Both the position numbers and the translations under genes were made by a program. Of a stretch of 34,260 bases of DNA, positions 8,343-17,460 are shown one piece after another. The stretch's first letter is position 1, and each line of letters begins with the position of its first letter. Location: positions 1 to 34,260 of the forward strand of contig VSNT01000025.1 of the NCBI GenBank assembly GCA_009774465.1, in the 5' to 3' direction. This stretch comes from Lachnospiraceae bacterium. GTDB taxonomy: Bacteria; Bacillota_A; Clostridia; Lachnospirales; Lachnospiraceae. Under the pieces are notes generated by a model that worked only from the letters and a program-made list of their open reading frames with translations, had not been told where the DNA came from and ran no database searches.

Positions 8343-8568
8343 ACTTGGCATAATAAGTAATTTTGAAATTGAAAACTTAAATGAATATTCAGACAATATC
8401 TTCTGTGAAAAGCCTTATGCACCATGTAATCAAGACAATAGAAGGCAGGAGGGACATTTCCCGACTGACTTCTGCCCTATTTGGCTTGATGAAATGCCTG
8501 GTGCAACAGGATTTGAACAGAAAATATTGTCTGAATATTCCCACTACTTTTCTTTTAAAAATACTTAA
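8326..8568 (+). pseudogene. Start-less protein-like remnant in the 8343-8596 gap
   Basis: The frame beginning after a TGA at 8323-8325 stays open for 80 codons to TAA 8566-8568 and reads like real protein. Segments include NIFCEKPYAPCNQDN and DFCPIWLDEMPGATGFEQK. There is no ATG until near the end, no GTG or TTG start and no ribosome site, and further stops lie just upstream. I take it as the surviving C-terminal end of a lost gene, family not recognised. A 65-codon ATG frame in another phase (8381-8578) covers the same bases but also lacks a ribosome site and reads like a shadow. Chance openness cannot be excluded. Nothing else is visible in this gap except the AAAGGAG (8584-8590) of the next gene. 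Confidence 0.4.
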
Positions 8569-8596
8569 CTGCCCATAAAGCCGAAAGGAGCCGGAA

Positions 8597-9772
8597 ATGA
8601 AAAACGATAAAATCGTGCTATATATGCATGCAGGCAGCGATAATCATGGCTGTGAAGCCATTGCCAATACGCTGATTAAGATGCTGCCCAAACCGGCGGT
8701 TTTGATTTCCAGCAGGAAGGCAGAGGACGAGAAGTATTCCCTGCAGGGACTTTGCAGCCAGATTATTCAGGAAAAATATATTGAAAAGAATTTATTTATT
8801 CATACATGGTATTATTTGTGGCGAAAGATTTTTCACGATCCGGAATGTTTTATGCGTTACCGCTATGGGGCGGTCTGTGGAAAGAACATGTACCGGCTTA
8901 ATATTTCCATTGGCGGTGACAATTACTGCTATGAAAATATGCTGGAAAGACTGATTATGAGCAACCGGATGTTTCACAGAGGCGGCGGAAAAACTGTTTT
9001 ATATGGCTGCTCTATTGAACCGGAGGTCTTAAATAATAAAGAAATCGTAGAAGATATGAAGCGCTATGATTTCATCGCAGCCAGAGAAAGTATCACTTAT
9101 GAGGCCCTTAAGGCAGCAGGCATTACAGAGAATGTATTTCTCCATCCTGATCCGGCATTTCTTTTGGAAACAGAGTGTTTAAAGCTTCCTCCCGGCTGGA
9201 CAGAAGGAAAAATGGTGGGGCTGAATGTGAGCCCAATGATTGTGGAAAATGAAAAGAAATCCGGCATTACTATGGAAAATTACAAAGCACTGATTGCGCA
9301 TATTTTAGAGACTACAGATTTTAGTGTTGCTTTAATTCCCCATGTGGTGTGGGCAGGGGGTGATGACCGGAATCCAATGAAAGAACTGTATGAGACATTT
9401 TCTCATACAGGGCGTATTCTGCAGATTACAGATGCGTCTGCGCCTGTGTTAAAAGGGTATATCAGCCGGTGCCGGATGTTTATCGGAGCCAGAACTCACG
9501 CTACCATTGCAGCTTATTCCACCTGTGTGCCCACGCTGGTGGTGGGGTATTCCGTAAAAGCAAGGGGAATTGCCAGAGATTTGTTTGGCACAGACGAAAA
9601 TTACGTACTGCCTGTGCAGAGCCTTCAAAAAAAAGAAGAACTGCTTGCAGGTTTTGAGTGGCTGAAAAGCCGGGAAGAAGAAATAAGATGTGAGCTGAAA
9701 AAAATCATGCCGGATTATAAGAAGCGGGCGGCAGCAGGGGGAAAGCTCCTTGAGGAGATTGTAGAAAGCTGA
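8597..9772 (+). CDS. Polysaccharide pyruvyl transferase family protein
   Basis: 391 aa, PF04230-type (WcaK/CsaB relatives). The N-terminal motif MHAGSDNHGCEAIANTL, the GGDNYCYEN segment near 106, and GARTHATIAAYS at about 297-308 with conserved H301 are typical. These enzymes use phosphoenolpyruvate to put a ketal-linked pyruvate on a sugar, giving the polymer a negative charge; some members have other transferase roles. Here it follows a gap with a gene remnant and has a strong AAAGGAG ribosome site 6 nt before the ATG. It is soluble, so modification would occur on the lipid-linked unit in the cytoplasm. The sugar modified is unknown. Confidence 0.85.
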   Translation: MKNDKIVLYMHAGSDNHGCEAIANTLIKMLPKPAVLISSRKAEDEKYSLQGLCSQIIQEKYIEKNLFIHTWYYLWRKIFHDPECFMRYRYGAVCGKNMYRLNISIGGDNYCYENMLERLIMSNRMFHRGGGKTVLYGCSIEPEVLNNKEIVEDMKRYDFIAARESITYEALKAAGITENVFLHPDPAFLLETECLKLPPGWTEGKMVGLNVSPMIVENEKKSGITMENYKALIAHILETTDFSVALIPHVVWAGGDDRNPMKELYETFSHTGRILQITDASAPVLKGYISRCRMFIGARTHATIAAYSTCVPTLVVGYSVKARGIARDLFGTDENYVLPVQSLQKKEELLAGFEWLKSREEEIRCELKKIMPDYKKRAAAGGKLLEEIVES

Positions 9773-9786
9773 TGGATGAATAAAAA

Positions 9787-10848
9787 ATGAGCAGAAAAAT
9801 AACAGAAGGAAAGGTCAGTGTAATCATACCGGTATATAATGGGGCAGCATGGATAGAAGAATGCCTGGAAAGTGTGCTTTCCCAAACCTGGGAGAATTTT
9901 GAGGTGCTTGTTTTGGACGACCATTCTACTGACGGAACCACTCAGATTGTTCAGGAGACGGCCCGGAAAGATCGAAGAATACAATTGATATTAAGAAATG
10001 GGAAGGGTGTTTCAGCAGCGCGGAACCAGGGAATCGAACAAAGCGTCGGTGAGTATATTACATTTTTGGATGCAGACGACAAGTTAGATGACCGGATGCT
10101 GGAGAGGATGATCTGGTTTCTGAAAGAGGAAGGCAGCGATATGGTATCCTGTGGGTACCATAAATGGACTTCAAATTTGAAAGAAGATAAGGAATCTCAA
10201 TGCAGGGCTGATAAACAGGGTGAAGCTTACAGGCAGGATATTTCAGAGAATATTGTGGAGCATAATAGAAAAGAAAATGTAAGAACAGTGGATAAACAAG
10301 ATTATGTATCTGATTACTTTTTATGCCGGCATACTCACTGCTGGGGCGTTTTATATAAAAGATCTGTGATTGGGGAGGTTCGGTTCAGGGAAGACCTAAC
10401 CATTGGAGAAGATATGATGTTTTTGGCGGATCTCTTGCCAAAGCTGTCCAGGATCAGTATAACGGATTATAAAGGGTATTATTACCGGATTAATGAAGCA
10501 GGTGTTACACTGCGGCCTTTTGTTCCGGCTTACATGGATGAAATAAAAAGCTGGAAGCTGGCATCAGAAATCATCAGAAGGGATTATCCGAAATGCCGCC
10601 CCCAGGTGGAGGGCATTTTGGCAGTGTCAGGAATTCTGGTGGCAGGAAAAATAGCGGTGCTTCCAGATAAGGACAGAAAAAAATATGTTATTTATGTGAA
10701 GGAATGCCAAAAAACGGTAAAAGATGCATTAAAAGTGCCGGGGGCAAGGAAAAATCTGCCTGCAGGATATGGAATAAAGACAATAATTTTTATGTACTGC
10801 CCGTGGCTTTATTTGAAAATGTATCATCTTTGGAAACGCAGAAATTAA
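9787..10848 (+). CDS. Glycosyltransferase family 2
   Basis: 353 aa. VSVIIPVYNGAAWIEECLES opens the GT-A domain, VLDDHSTDGTT follows, and FLDADDK carries the DxD acids at D95 and D97. A charged insert of about 45 residues (roughly 130-175, rich in Lys, Glu and Asp) separates the nucleotide-binding half from the acceptor half, which resumes with HTHCWGVLYKRSV and GEDMMFLADLLPKLS. The C-terminal YGIKTIIFMYCPWLYLK is hydrophobic and may touch the membrane. The gene starts 14 nt after the pyruvyl transferase stop with a weak ribosome site, so coupling to it is plausible. Confidence 0.83.
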   Translation: MSRKITEGKVSVIIPVYNGAAWIEECLESVLSQTWENFEVLVLDDHSTDGTTQIVQETARKDRRIQLILRNGKGVSAARNQGIEQSVGEYITFLDADDKLDDRMLERMIWFLKEEGSDMVSCGYHKWTSNLKEDKESQCRADKQGEAYRQDISENIVEHNRKENVRTVDKQDYVSDYFLCRHTHCWGVLYKRSVIGEVRFREDLTIGEDMMFLADLLPKLSRISITDYKGYYYRINEAGVTLRPFVPAYMDEIKSWKLASEIIRRDYPKCRPQVEGILAVSGILVAGKIAVLPDKDRKKYVIYVKECQKTVKDALKVPGARKNLPAGYGIKTIIFMYCPWLYLKMYHLWKRRN

Positions 10849-10883
10849 TATACAAACGAAAAAAGAATGGAGGATATGGGGTT

Positions 10884-11933
10884 ATGTTGGAAATGGTAAA
10901 AGAAGCTGAATACGAATTACTTCACTATCCCAGGCGCAGCAAGCTGAAAAGAGGAATGAAAACACTGGCAGGAAGAAAACAGGAACCGGCGGATAAAATT
11001 AACTGGCCCAATGGTCTGCTTGCCAAAAGCCTTGTGGATTATTATATGCAGAATAAAAATTCGGAGGAAGCCAGAATTATTATAAAGTGTCTGCGGAAAT
11101 ACTATGACAGATGGATAAGAAAAGGCTGTAAGATGTATTATCTGGATGATGCATTCAGCGGAATGGCATTGATTGATTTACATGCCATTACCGGTGAGGA
11201 AAAGTATAAGAAAGCGGCTGATAAAATGTTTCATTATCTGATGGAACATGAAACTGACAGAGCAGGGAGCTTTCCATACAGGCCAAAGCAGAAAACGGAT
11301 TATATCTTTGCCGATGGCATCGGACTGGTATGCCCTTTTCTCTGTAAGTATGGCAGTACATATCAGGATATCAATGCGCTGAATCTTGCAGTAACGCAGA
11401 TACAGAACTTTATCCATAAGGGAATGGATGAAAAGACAGGTCTGCCTTATCACGGTTACCATTATGAAAGCGGTGTTAAACATGGTATTATTGGATGGGG
11501 GCGGGCAGTTGGCTGGCTGATGATTGGTATGGCGGAGAGCCTTGCATATATGGAACAGTCAAATCCCAGCTATGAAGTGATCAAGCAGGCATACAGACGC
11601 ATTGTGGATAAAGTGGAGGCTTATCAATTAGAAGGCGGATTATACAGCTGGCAGCTGGGGGCTAAGGAAGGCCCTACTGACACCTCTGCAACAGCCATGA
11701 TCTTATATGCTATTGCCAGGTCTTTAGATACCAAGGTGCTGATCGGCATTCACAAGTCGCGCATGATGCGTGGAAGGGAAGCCTTGTGGAATTGTGTTAA
11801 AGAGGGAAAAATCTATGGCTGCCTTGCTGAATGTCATGGATTCAGTATGTATCCCCAGGTTTACGGGGCATATCCCTGGTCTTTAGGTCCGGCGCTGTCG
11901 TTATTTGTAATGACGAAGGAGCAGGAAGCATAA
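10884..11933 (+). CDS. GH88/GH105-like unsaturated-uronyl-type glycoside hydrolase
   Basis: 349 aa from ATG 10884, with GGAGG at 10869-10873; an in-frame ATG at 10704 would overlap the previous gene by 145 nt and is unlikely. The six-hairpin fold is suggested by WPNGLLAKSLVDYYM, paired aspartates D88-D89, FADGIGLVCPFLCKYG with D144, and WGRAVGW at 205-211 in place of the usual WGRGNGW. Acids near 88 and 143-149 are the catalytic positions of characterised GH88/GH105 enzymes, which remove unsaturated uronic acids by hydration. No signal peptide, so it acts in the cytoplasm. A degradative-type enzyme in the middle of a biosynthetic operon is odd: it could trim or edit intermediates, or be a fold relative with another job. 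Confidence 0.75.
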   Translation: MLEMVKEAEYELLHYPRRSKLKRGMKTLAGRKQEPADKINWPNGLLAKSLVDYYMQNKNSEEARIIIKCLRKYYDRWIRKGCKMYYLDDAFSGMALIDLHAITGEEKYKKAADKMFHYLMEHETDRAGSFPYRPKQKTDYIFADGIGLVCPFLCKYGSTYQDINALNLAVTQIQNFIHKGMDEKTGLPYHGYHYESGVKHGIIGWGRAVGWLMIGMAESLAYMEQSNPSYEVIKQAYRRIVDKVEAYQLEGGLYSWQLGAKEGPTDTSATAMILYAIARSLDTKVLIGIHKSRMMRGREALWNCVKEGKIYGCLAECHGFSMYPQVYGAYPWSLGPALSLFVMTKEQEA

Positions 11934-11945
11934 AAGAGGTGGCGC

Positions 11946-12845
11946 ATGATAATCATTCAGGTTATGGGAGGCCTGGGCAACCAGCTCCAACAATATGCAT
12001 TATATAGAAAATTTGTAAGGCTTGGAAAAGAAGCAAGGCTGGATTTATCCTGGTTTTCAGATAAGGAAAAACGGGGAGAAGTGCTGGCGGAAAGAGAGCT
12101 GGAGCTTGCCTATTTTGACCGCCTTGTTTATGAAACCTGTACACAGGAAGAAAAGGCACAGTTAATTGGTTCGGAGGGGATAGCAGGGAAACTGAAAAGA
12201 AAACTTCTGCCAGGAACCATAAAATGGTTTCATGAAAGCAAAATATACCATCCTGAACTTTTGCAGATGGAAAATATGTATTTAAGCGGTTATTTTGCCT
12301 GTGAAAAATATTACGCGGATATTTTGTATGATTTGAGGGAAAAGATCCAGTTTCCCAAAAGCGGTAATCCAGAAAATGAAAAAATGGCGCAGGAAATGCA
12401 GGAAAGAGAGTCTGTAAGTGTGCATGTAAGACGGGGGGACTATCTGGATGCTGAAAATACCGCCATGTTCGGTAATATTTGTACGGATGCTTATTACCGG
12501 GGAGCGATAGAATATGTAAAAAAAATTTGTGGTAATCCCCATTTTTATATTTTTTCTGACGACATACCTTATGTAAGGCAGCAGTTTACAGGGGAAGAAT
12601 ATACGATAGTGGATATCAATCATGGCAGAGACAGCTTTTTTGATATGTGGCTTATGAGCAGGTGCAGACATAACATTTGTGCCAATTCCACTTTCAGTTT
12701 TTGGGGAGCCAGATTAAATCCAAATGATAATAAGATTATGATACGTCCCACCATACACAAAAACAGCCAGGTTTTTGTGAAGGAGGAAATGGAAGAACTG
12801 TGGCCTGGATGGGAGTTTATTTCACCGGATGGAGAAGTAAAGTAA
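11946..12845 (+). CDS. GT11 alpha-1,2-fucosyltransferase-like protein
   Basis: 299 aa, the usual length of bacterial GT11 enzymes such as WbiQ/FutC relatives. MGGLGNQLQQYALYRK at residues 7-22 is the first family motif; HVRRGDYLD at 160-168 is the canonical HxRRGD donor-binding motif; and NSTFSFWGARLN near the C-terminus is the third. It transfers fucose from GDP-fucose to a galactose or related acceptor, so a fucosylated glycan is likely. No GDP-fucose synthesis genes lie in the window. AGAGGTGG just before the ATG is a good ribosome site. It is the intact counterpart of the divergent gene at 1974-3023. Family assignment is firm; acceptor unknown. Confidence 0.9.
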   Translation: MIIIQVMGGLGNQLQQYALYRKFVRLGKEARLDLSWFSDKEKRGEVLAERELELAYFDRLVYETCTQEEKAQLIGSEGIAGKLKRKLLPGTIKWFHESKIYHPELLQMENMYLSGYFACEKYYADILYDLREKIQFPKSGNPENEKMAQEMQERESVSVHVRRGDYLDAENTAMFGNICTDAYYRGAIEYVKKICGNPHFYIFSDDIPYVRQQFTGEEYTIVDINHGRDSFFDMWLMSRCRHNICANSTFSFWGARLNPNDNKIMIRPTIHKNSQVFVKEEMEELWPGWEFISPDGEVK

Positions 12846-12875
12846 ACAGCCGGCATCATTTCAAACAGGGCGGAA

Positions 12876-14075
12876 ATGGGGAACAGAATGGAAGAAAAAC
12901 AGAGTATCTTTTCAAAAATTGCATATAGCTGTTTTTATCTGGGAGTTATTATTGAAGTACTGATTGTGCTGGTAGACAAAAGTGCTTATACCAATCCAAT
13001 AGAGGGAAGACTTTTCCAGATCACCTTTTTGCTGTTTCTGATTAAAGTGTGCCTGATGCGGTATACCATAAAAGAATATGCAGCAATTTTCCTGTTTTGC
13101 GTATTAGGGGCAGTTTCCTATTTTGTGACCGGCAGAAATGAAGTGATTCGGGTGGTTATGTTTATTGCCGCCTGCAAAAATGTAGATATGAAACGGTGTC
13201 TGAAACTGGTGTTTTATTTTACACTGTCAGGATGCATTTTAATTATGCTTTTATCAGTAACCGGAATTTACGGAGCGGTATCCCTTACTCAGGATTATGG
13301 ACGGGGCAGTGTGGAAACCAGGTATACTTTGGGAATGGGACATCCAAATGCGCTGCACTGCATGGTTTGGGCGCTTACTACTCTTATGCTTTATCTTTAC
13401 GGAGAAAAAATGAAAGTGTATCATTATGTGGTTGTGCTTCTGGTTAATGTGGGATTCTTTTTGCTGACTGATTCCAGGACAAGTCTTTTGGTAACTGTTT
13501 TTACGTTAGTGTTGTGTTATTTATTGGCGAATAACAGATTTGAAAAACTCTCACGATTAGGTGCGGCGGCAGGTGTTTTTTTTACAGTTATGAGTGTTTT
13601 AGGTTCGGTAGTGATTGCGGGAAACGCATACAGAGTGTATTACTACGTATGGTGTGGCGACAGATCGCCGGTTACCATGTTCTTTACCAAACTAAATGAT
13701 GCGCTGAATGGAAGAATACGAATATTAGTGGAAAATGACACCTTTGAGGGGACGATACAGACGTGGAGTTTATTTTCAAGACCGGAAAACAACCGGTTTT
13801 TTGATCTTGGATGGGTGCGGCTGTTTTACTGGTATGGAATTATTCCGGCATGTGCTTTCATTGCAGTAATGCTGCTTGTAATGCTGTATTGCTATTCTGA
13901 AAAAAAATATATGGCGATTATGCTGATTACTTCTTTTGCGATATATACAGTGATTGAAGCGCATGGGGTGTCTGTGTATATAGCGAGGAATTATGTATTT
14001 TTCCTGATAGGGGCTTATTGGAGCTTTCTGATTAAGGGGAATGTTTTAGAAAAGAAGAATGAGGGAAATCAATGA
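12876..14075 (+). CDS. Wzy-like O-antigen/capsule polymerase (multi-pass membrane protein)
   Basis: 399 aa with about ten membrane helices over most of its length. A short loop containing GMGHPNALH near residues 157-165, a second with DSRTSLLV, and a longer extracytoplasmic loop around 255-310 rich in charged and aromatic residues fit the O-antigen ligase/polymerase superfamily. It should polymerise flipped repeat units on the outer face of the membrane. Sequence identity in this family is always low, so the call rests on topology, these motifs and context. Either ATG 12876 or the in-frame ATG 12888, which has GGGGA 5 nt upstream, may be the start. Its stop overlaps the next gene (ATGA). Confidence 0.8.
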   Translation: MGNRMEEKQSIFSKIAYSCFYLGVIIEVLIVLVDKSAYTNPIEGRLFQITFLLFLIKVCLMRYTIKEYAAIFLFCVLGAVSYFVTGRNEVIRVVMFIAACKNVDMKRCLKLVFYFTLSGCILIMLLSVTGIYGAVSLTQDYGRGSVETRYTLGMGHPNALHCMVWALTTLMLYLYGEKMKVYHYVVVLLVNVGFFLLTDSRTSLLVTVFTLVLCYLLANNRFEKLSRLGAAAGVFFTVMSVLGSVVIAGNAYRVYYYVWCGDRSPVTMFFTKLNDALNGRIRILVENDTFEGTIQTWSLFSRPENNRFFDLGWVRLFYWYGIIPACAFIAVMLLVMLYCYSEKKYMAIMLITSFAIYTVIEAHGVSVYIARNYVFFLIGAYWSFLIKGNVLEKKNEGNQ

Positions 14076-15166
14076 AAGTGCTTATCATGAATCCGATCTT
14101 ATATACGTCGGAAACAGATCAGATACCTAAAGTGGAATCAATTAAAGATACCATGATTTATGCATTGTGCATGGGGTTTCTGGAAAATGGAGATGAGCCG
14201 GTGCTGGCAGCGGCGGATGCCTATAAGCCTGTAAGTAGTGAGCAGTACCCATTTCCAATTATATGGCTGCCCTGCAGAGCGCCTTTGATCTGTAAGCCCA
14301 GATGCCTGCCCTGGCTTAAGGGGTTGTCCGGTTATATAAGAAAGCATAGAAATGAATTTGATTATATTATTTCAAGCGAAGTGTTTTCTCTGCTTACTTT
14401 GTGCGGTGCACTTCATGCAAAAAATAAGCTGGTGATCTGGCATGAACTGGGCGCCCATAACAATATTTTAAAAAAAATTCCGTCAAAATTCTGGTACAAT
14501 ATTGTGGCCAGACTGTTTTTGCAAAATATTCCTGTGATTCCCAGATCACAAAATGCAAGAAACTTTATTGAAAAATACAGTAACCGGGTTTTGACAACAA
14601 CAATTGACCACGGAGTAGACCTTGCCAAAATCAACTTCAGCAGAGAAAAGGAAAACTATTTTGTAGTAGCTTCCCAGTTGATTGAAAGAAAGCATATAGA
14701 TGGCATCTTAGAACATTTTGCAGCATTTCTTAAGGCGGGAAATGAAGAATATGAGCTGAAAATCATAGGAGATGGAATTCTTAAAGATCAGCTTGAAAAT
14801 CAGGCAAAAAAGCTGAAAATAGAAAACAATGTTATCTTTACGGGAAAACAAAATCATGAGCAGCTAATGCCTATTCTTGCGAAAGCAAAGGCGCTTTTAG
14901 TTAACACCAGTAAAGACAACAGCATGGTTTCTATTGTGGAAAGTATTGCAGCGGGAACACCGGTTCTTACCACCAGCATTCCTTTTAATGCTTCTTATAT
15001 TGAAAGCTGCGCACTGGGAATTGTAAAGGATGGATGGGGAGAAGCAGAGCTTGCAGAAATTTGCGCAGGAAATGAGTATTATGTGGAGAACTGTATTATG
15101 TACAGGGAAAACTTAAGTAATATCTATTGTGCAAAACAATTTGACCAGATAGGAAGGATGCTTTGA
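14072..15166 (+). CDS. Glycosyltransferase family 4, atypical EX7E motif
   Basis: 364 aa, GT-B fold. VIWHELGAHNN near 126 and the donor-domain opening YFVVASQLIERKHIDGILEHF are typical of GT4, as is IVESIAAGTPVLTT. At the catalytic EX7E position the first residue is Asp (D282, then E290), a substitution seen in some active members but worth noting. It is the first of three GT4 genes (14072-17432) joined by 4-nt overlaps, so they are probably translated together and may act in sequence on the same repeat unit. GAGGGA precedes the ATG. Donor and acceptor cannot be read. Confidence 0.82.
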   Translation: MKVLIMNPILYTSETDQIPKVESIKDTMIYALCMGFLENGDEPVLAAADAYKPVSSEQYPFPIIWLPCRAPLICKPRCLPWLKGLSGYIRKHRNEFDYIISSEVFSLLTLCGALHAKNKLVIWHELGAHNNILKKIPSKFWYNIVARLFLQNIPVIPRSQNARNFIEKYSNRVLTTTIDHGVDLAKINFSREKENYFVVASQLIERKHIDGILEHFAAFLKAGNEEYELKIIGDGILKDQLENQAKKLKIENNVIFTGKQNHEQLMPILAKAKALLVNTSKDNSMVSIVESIAAGTPVLTTSIPFNASYIESCALGIVKDGWGEAELAEICAGNEYYVENCIMYRENLSNIYCAKQFDQIGRML

Positions 15167-16224
15167 AGCATATGAAAATAATTTTTGTATTGCCGGACAT
15201 GCCGGGAGGCGGAACGGAACGGGTGGTTGCGCTGCTTGCCAATGAATATGTAAAAAGAGGATACCAGACAGCAATTTTATTGTTTGCCGGAAATCAGACA
15301 GCCTATCCGTTAGATTCCAGGGTAGAGGTTCATATAGCTGGCAAGGCGTCGGGTGGAAGCTTGGCCGTGCGCTTAAAGCGCATTTATCAAATGCGCAGAT
15401 TTTATAAAAAAAATAAAGGCTGTTATATTTTTGCATTCAGCGTTATGGGGGCGGTTTTTTCCGTTTTTTCCGCATTTGGCATACCTCATCGAATGCTGGT
15501 TTCGGAGCGGAATGATCCCACTAAATTTCCTCAGTGGAAGATCCGTAACTGGGCATATGGAAAAGGGGAAAAACTGGTTTTGCAGACGCAGGATATGAAA
15601 GCGTGTTTTCCTGAGAACCTGCAGAAAAAGGTAGTAGTTATTCCGAATCCTGTTGCGGAAGGGATGCCGGAGCCCTTTAAGGGAGAACGGAAAAAAAGGG
15701 TGGTGTCCGTGGCCCGGCTTCAGCCTCAGAAAAATCATAAGTTGCTGCTTTTTGCCTTTGCAGAATTTGTAAAAGAATACTCTGAGTATGAGCTGCATCT
15801 GTTTGGCATTGGCGAATTGGAAGAAGAACTGCGCAGGCAGGCAAAGGAGCTTGCGATAGAAGATAAGGTGATGTTCAGAGGCTTTTCGGCTAATGTAAAA
15901 GAAGAAATCTGGGACAGCGCCATGTTTGTTCTTTCCTCAGATTATGAAGGAATTTCCAATTCCATGATAGAAGCCCTTGCTATGGGGATTCCGGTGATTG
16001 CAACGGACTGCCCGGCAGGGGGCTCAAGAACCTATATCCAGGATGGGGTAAATGGAATTTTAACGCCTGTGGGAGATGTGAAGGCTCTAAGCATGGCAAT
16101 GAAAAAGGTGGCAGGAGATCCAAAGCTGGCAGAACAGTTATCCTCCAATGGGGCAAAAGTAAAAGAAAGCTATCAACTTGGGAAAATTGCAGACAGATTT
16201 TTAGAAGAAGCAGGGATAATATGA
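15163..16224 (+). CDS. Glycosyltransferase family 4 (PglA/PglH-like)
   Basis: 353 aa. LPDMPGGGTERVVALLANEY is the glycine-rich acceptor-domain loop; SERNDPTKFP follows at about 109-118. The donor domain begins VVSVARLQPQKNHKLLL, and EX7E is E262 and E270 in YEGISNSMIEAL, followed by the diagnostic TDCPAGGSR. This pattern is that of the GalNAc/hexose transferases acting on undecaprenyl-diphosphate glycans. The TTG at 15163 has AGGAAGG 5 nt upstream and overlaps the previous stop; an ATG at 15172 is a less well spaced alternative. Its own stop overlaps the following ATG by 4 nt. Confidence 0.85.
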   Translation: MKHMKIIFVLPDMPGGGTERVVALLANEYVKRGYQTAILLFAGNQTAYPLDSRVEVHIAGKASGGSLAVRLKRIYQMRRFYKKNKGCYIFAFSVMGAVFSVFSAFGIPHRMLVSERNDPTKFPQWKIRNWAYGKGEKLVLQTQDMKACFPENLQKKVVVIPNPVAEGMPEPFKGERKKRVVSVARLQPQKNHKLLLFAFAEFVKEYSEYELHLFGIGELEEELRRQAKELAIEDKVMFRGFSANVKEEIWDSAMFVLSSDYEGISNSMIEALAMGIPVIATDCPAGGSRTYIQDGVNGILTPVGDVKALSMAMKKVAGDPKLAEQLSSNGAKVKESYQLGKIADRFLEEAGII

Positions 16225-17432
16225 AAATTCTGATGGTAAATAAATTTTTATATATGAATGGTGGCTCTGAAACTTATATTATGAAGGTTGGGCAGCAGCT
16301 TGGAAAACAGGGGCATGAGGTTCAGTATTTTGGGATGGAGCATCCTGACAGGATTCTTGGAAATGACTGGAACTGCTATACCTCCAACATGGACTTTCAC
16401 ACCAGTAAATTGGCGAAACTGGCATATCCTTTTAAAATTATATATTCAAGGGAAGCCTATAGGAAGATCACATATGTGCTGGAACAATTTGATCCGGATG
16501 TGGTTCATGTAAATAATATAAATTTTCAACTGACGCCTTCTATTTTATATGCAGTGAAAAAATATGGAAAAAGGAAGAGGCGGAAGCTTCCTGTTGTTAT
16601 GACTGCTCATGACAGCCAGTTGGTATGTCCCAATCATTTAATGACCATTCCGTCAAGTGGTGAAATCTGTTTTGCCTGTGAGGGAGGAAAATTTGATCAT
16701 TGTGTAAAGAACAGGTGTATTCACAACTCCAAAGTAAAAAGCCTTTTAGCTGCCGTGGAAGGATATTTGTACAGGGGGTTAAAAACATACCGGTTGATTG
16801 ATTTGATTGTTTGTCCAAGTGATTTTTTAAGAAGGAAAATTGCAACCAATCCAATTCTTGCAGACAAGGCGGTTACTTTGCATAATTTTGTGGAGGCACC
16901 TCCGAAAAAGGAAACATCCAGTCAAAAGGAAAATTATATTTTGTACTTTGGACGCTATTCCAAAGAAAAGGGAATTGATACTTTGTTAAAAATTTGTAAG
17001 GAATTGCCGGATATCCCTTTTGTTTTTGCAGGCAGCGGCCCGCTTAAAGAGGAAATCACCAGGGTGAAAAATATAGAAGAAAAGGGATTTCTTTCAGGAA
17101 ATGAGCTTTTTCAGGTGATTGCAGGAGCAAAGCTGGTTTTATTTCCCTCCCAGTGCAATGAAAACTGTCCTTTTAGTGTAATGGAAGCGCAGATTTATGG
17201 AACGCCGGTTTTGGGAAGCCGTTTGGGAGGCATACCGGAATTGATTGAAGAAGGAAAAACAGGAGAACTTCTTCCGGCAGGAGATGTGGAACTGTGGAGC
17301 AGGACAATTCGTAATTTATGGGAGGATAAACATAAATTACAGGAATATGCAGATAATTGTAGGAAAGTATCTTTCTATACACTGGAGCAGTATTGTGATA
17401 TACTGTTAAGCAAAATGGAAGAATTACTTTAA
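16221..17432 (+). CDS. Glycosyltransferase family 4 with cysteine-rich insert
   Basis: 403 aa, longer than its neighbours. FLYMNGGSETYIMKVGQQL is the N-terminal loop. MTAHDSQLVCPNHLM and the following CFACEGGKFDHCVKNRC form a cluster of five closely placed cysteines between about 137 and 170; similar clusters occur in one GT4 subgroup and may bind metal or stabilise the fold. The donor domain starts YILYFGRYSKEKGID, with EX7E as E314 and E322. It is the last of three genes joined by ATGA overlaps. A 28-nt gap with GGAGG then leads to the radical SAM gene. Confidence 0.84.
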   Translation: MKILMVNKFLYMNGGSETYIMKVGQQLGKQGHEVQYFGMEHPDRILGNDWNCYTSNMDFHTSKLAKLAYPFKIIYSREAYRKITYVLEQFDPDVVHVNNINFQLTPSILYAVKKYGKRKRRKLPVVMTAHDSQLVCPNHLMTIPSSGEICFACEGGKFDHCVKNRCIHNSKVKSLLAAVEGYLYRGLKTYRLIDLIVCPSDFLRRKIATNPILADKAVTLHNFVEAPPKKETSSQKENYILYFGRYSKEKGIDTLLKICKELPDIPFVFAGSGPLKEEITRVKNIEEKGFLSGNELFQVIAGAKLVLFPSQCNENCPFSVMEAQIYGTPVLGSRLGGIPELIEEGKTGELLPAGDVELWSRTIRNLWEDKHKLQEYADNCRKVSFYTLEQYCDILLSKMEELL

Positions 17433-17460
17433 ATGCCATAAAGCAGTATGGAGGAACAGC

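Noticed and set aside
8381..8578. 65-codon ATG frame in the 8343-8596 gap
   Set aside because: No ribosome site, and its translation reads like a shadow of the more protein-like frame at 8326-8568.
10704..10883. Upstream start adding 60 residues to the GH88/GH105-like gene
   Set aside because: It would overlap the GT2 gene by 145 nt, has no ribosome site, and the added residues look like out-of-frame GT2 sequence; GGAGG precedes ATG 10884.
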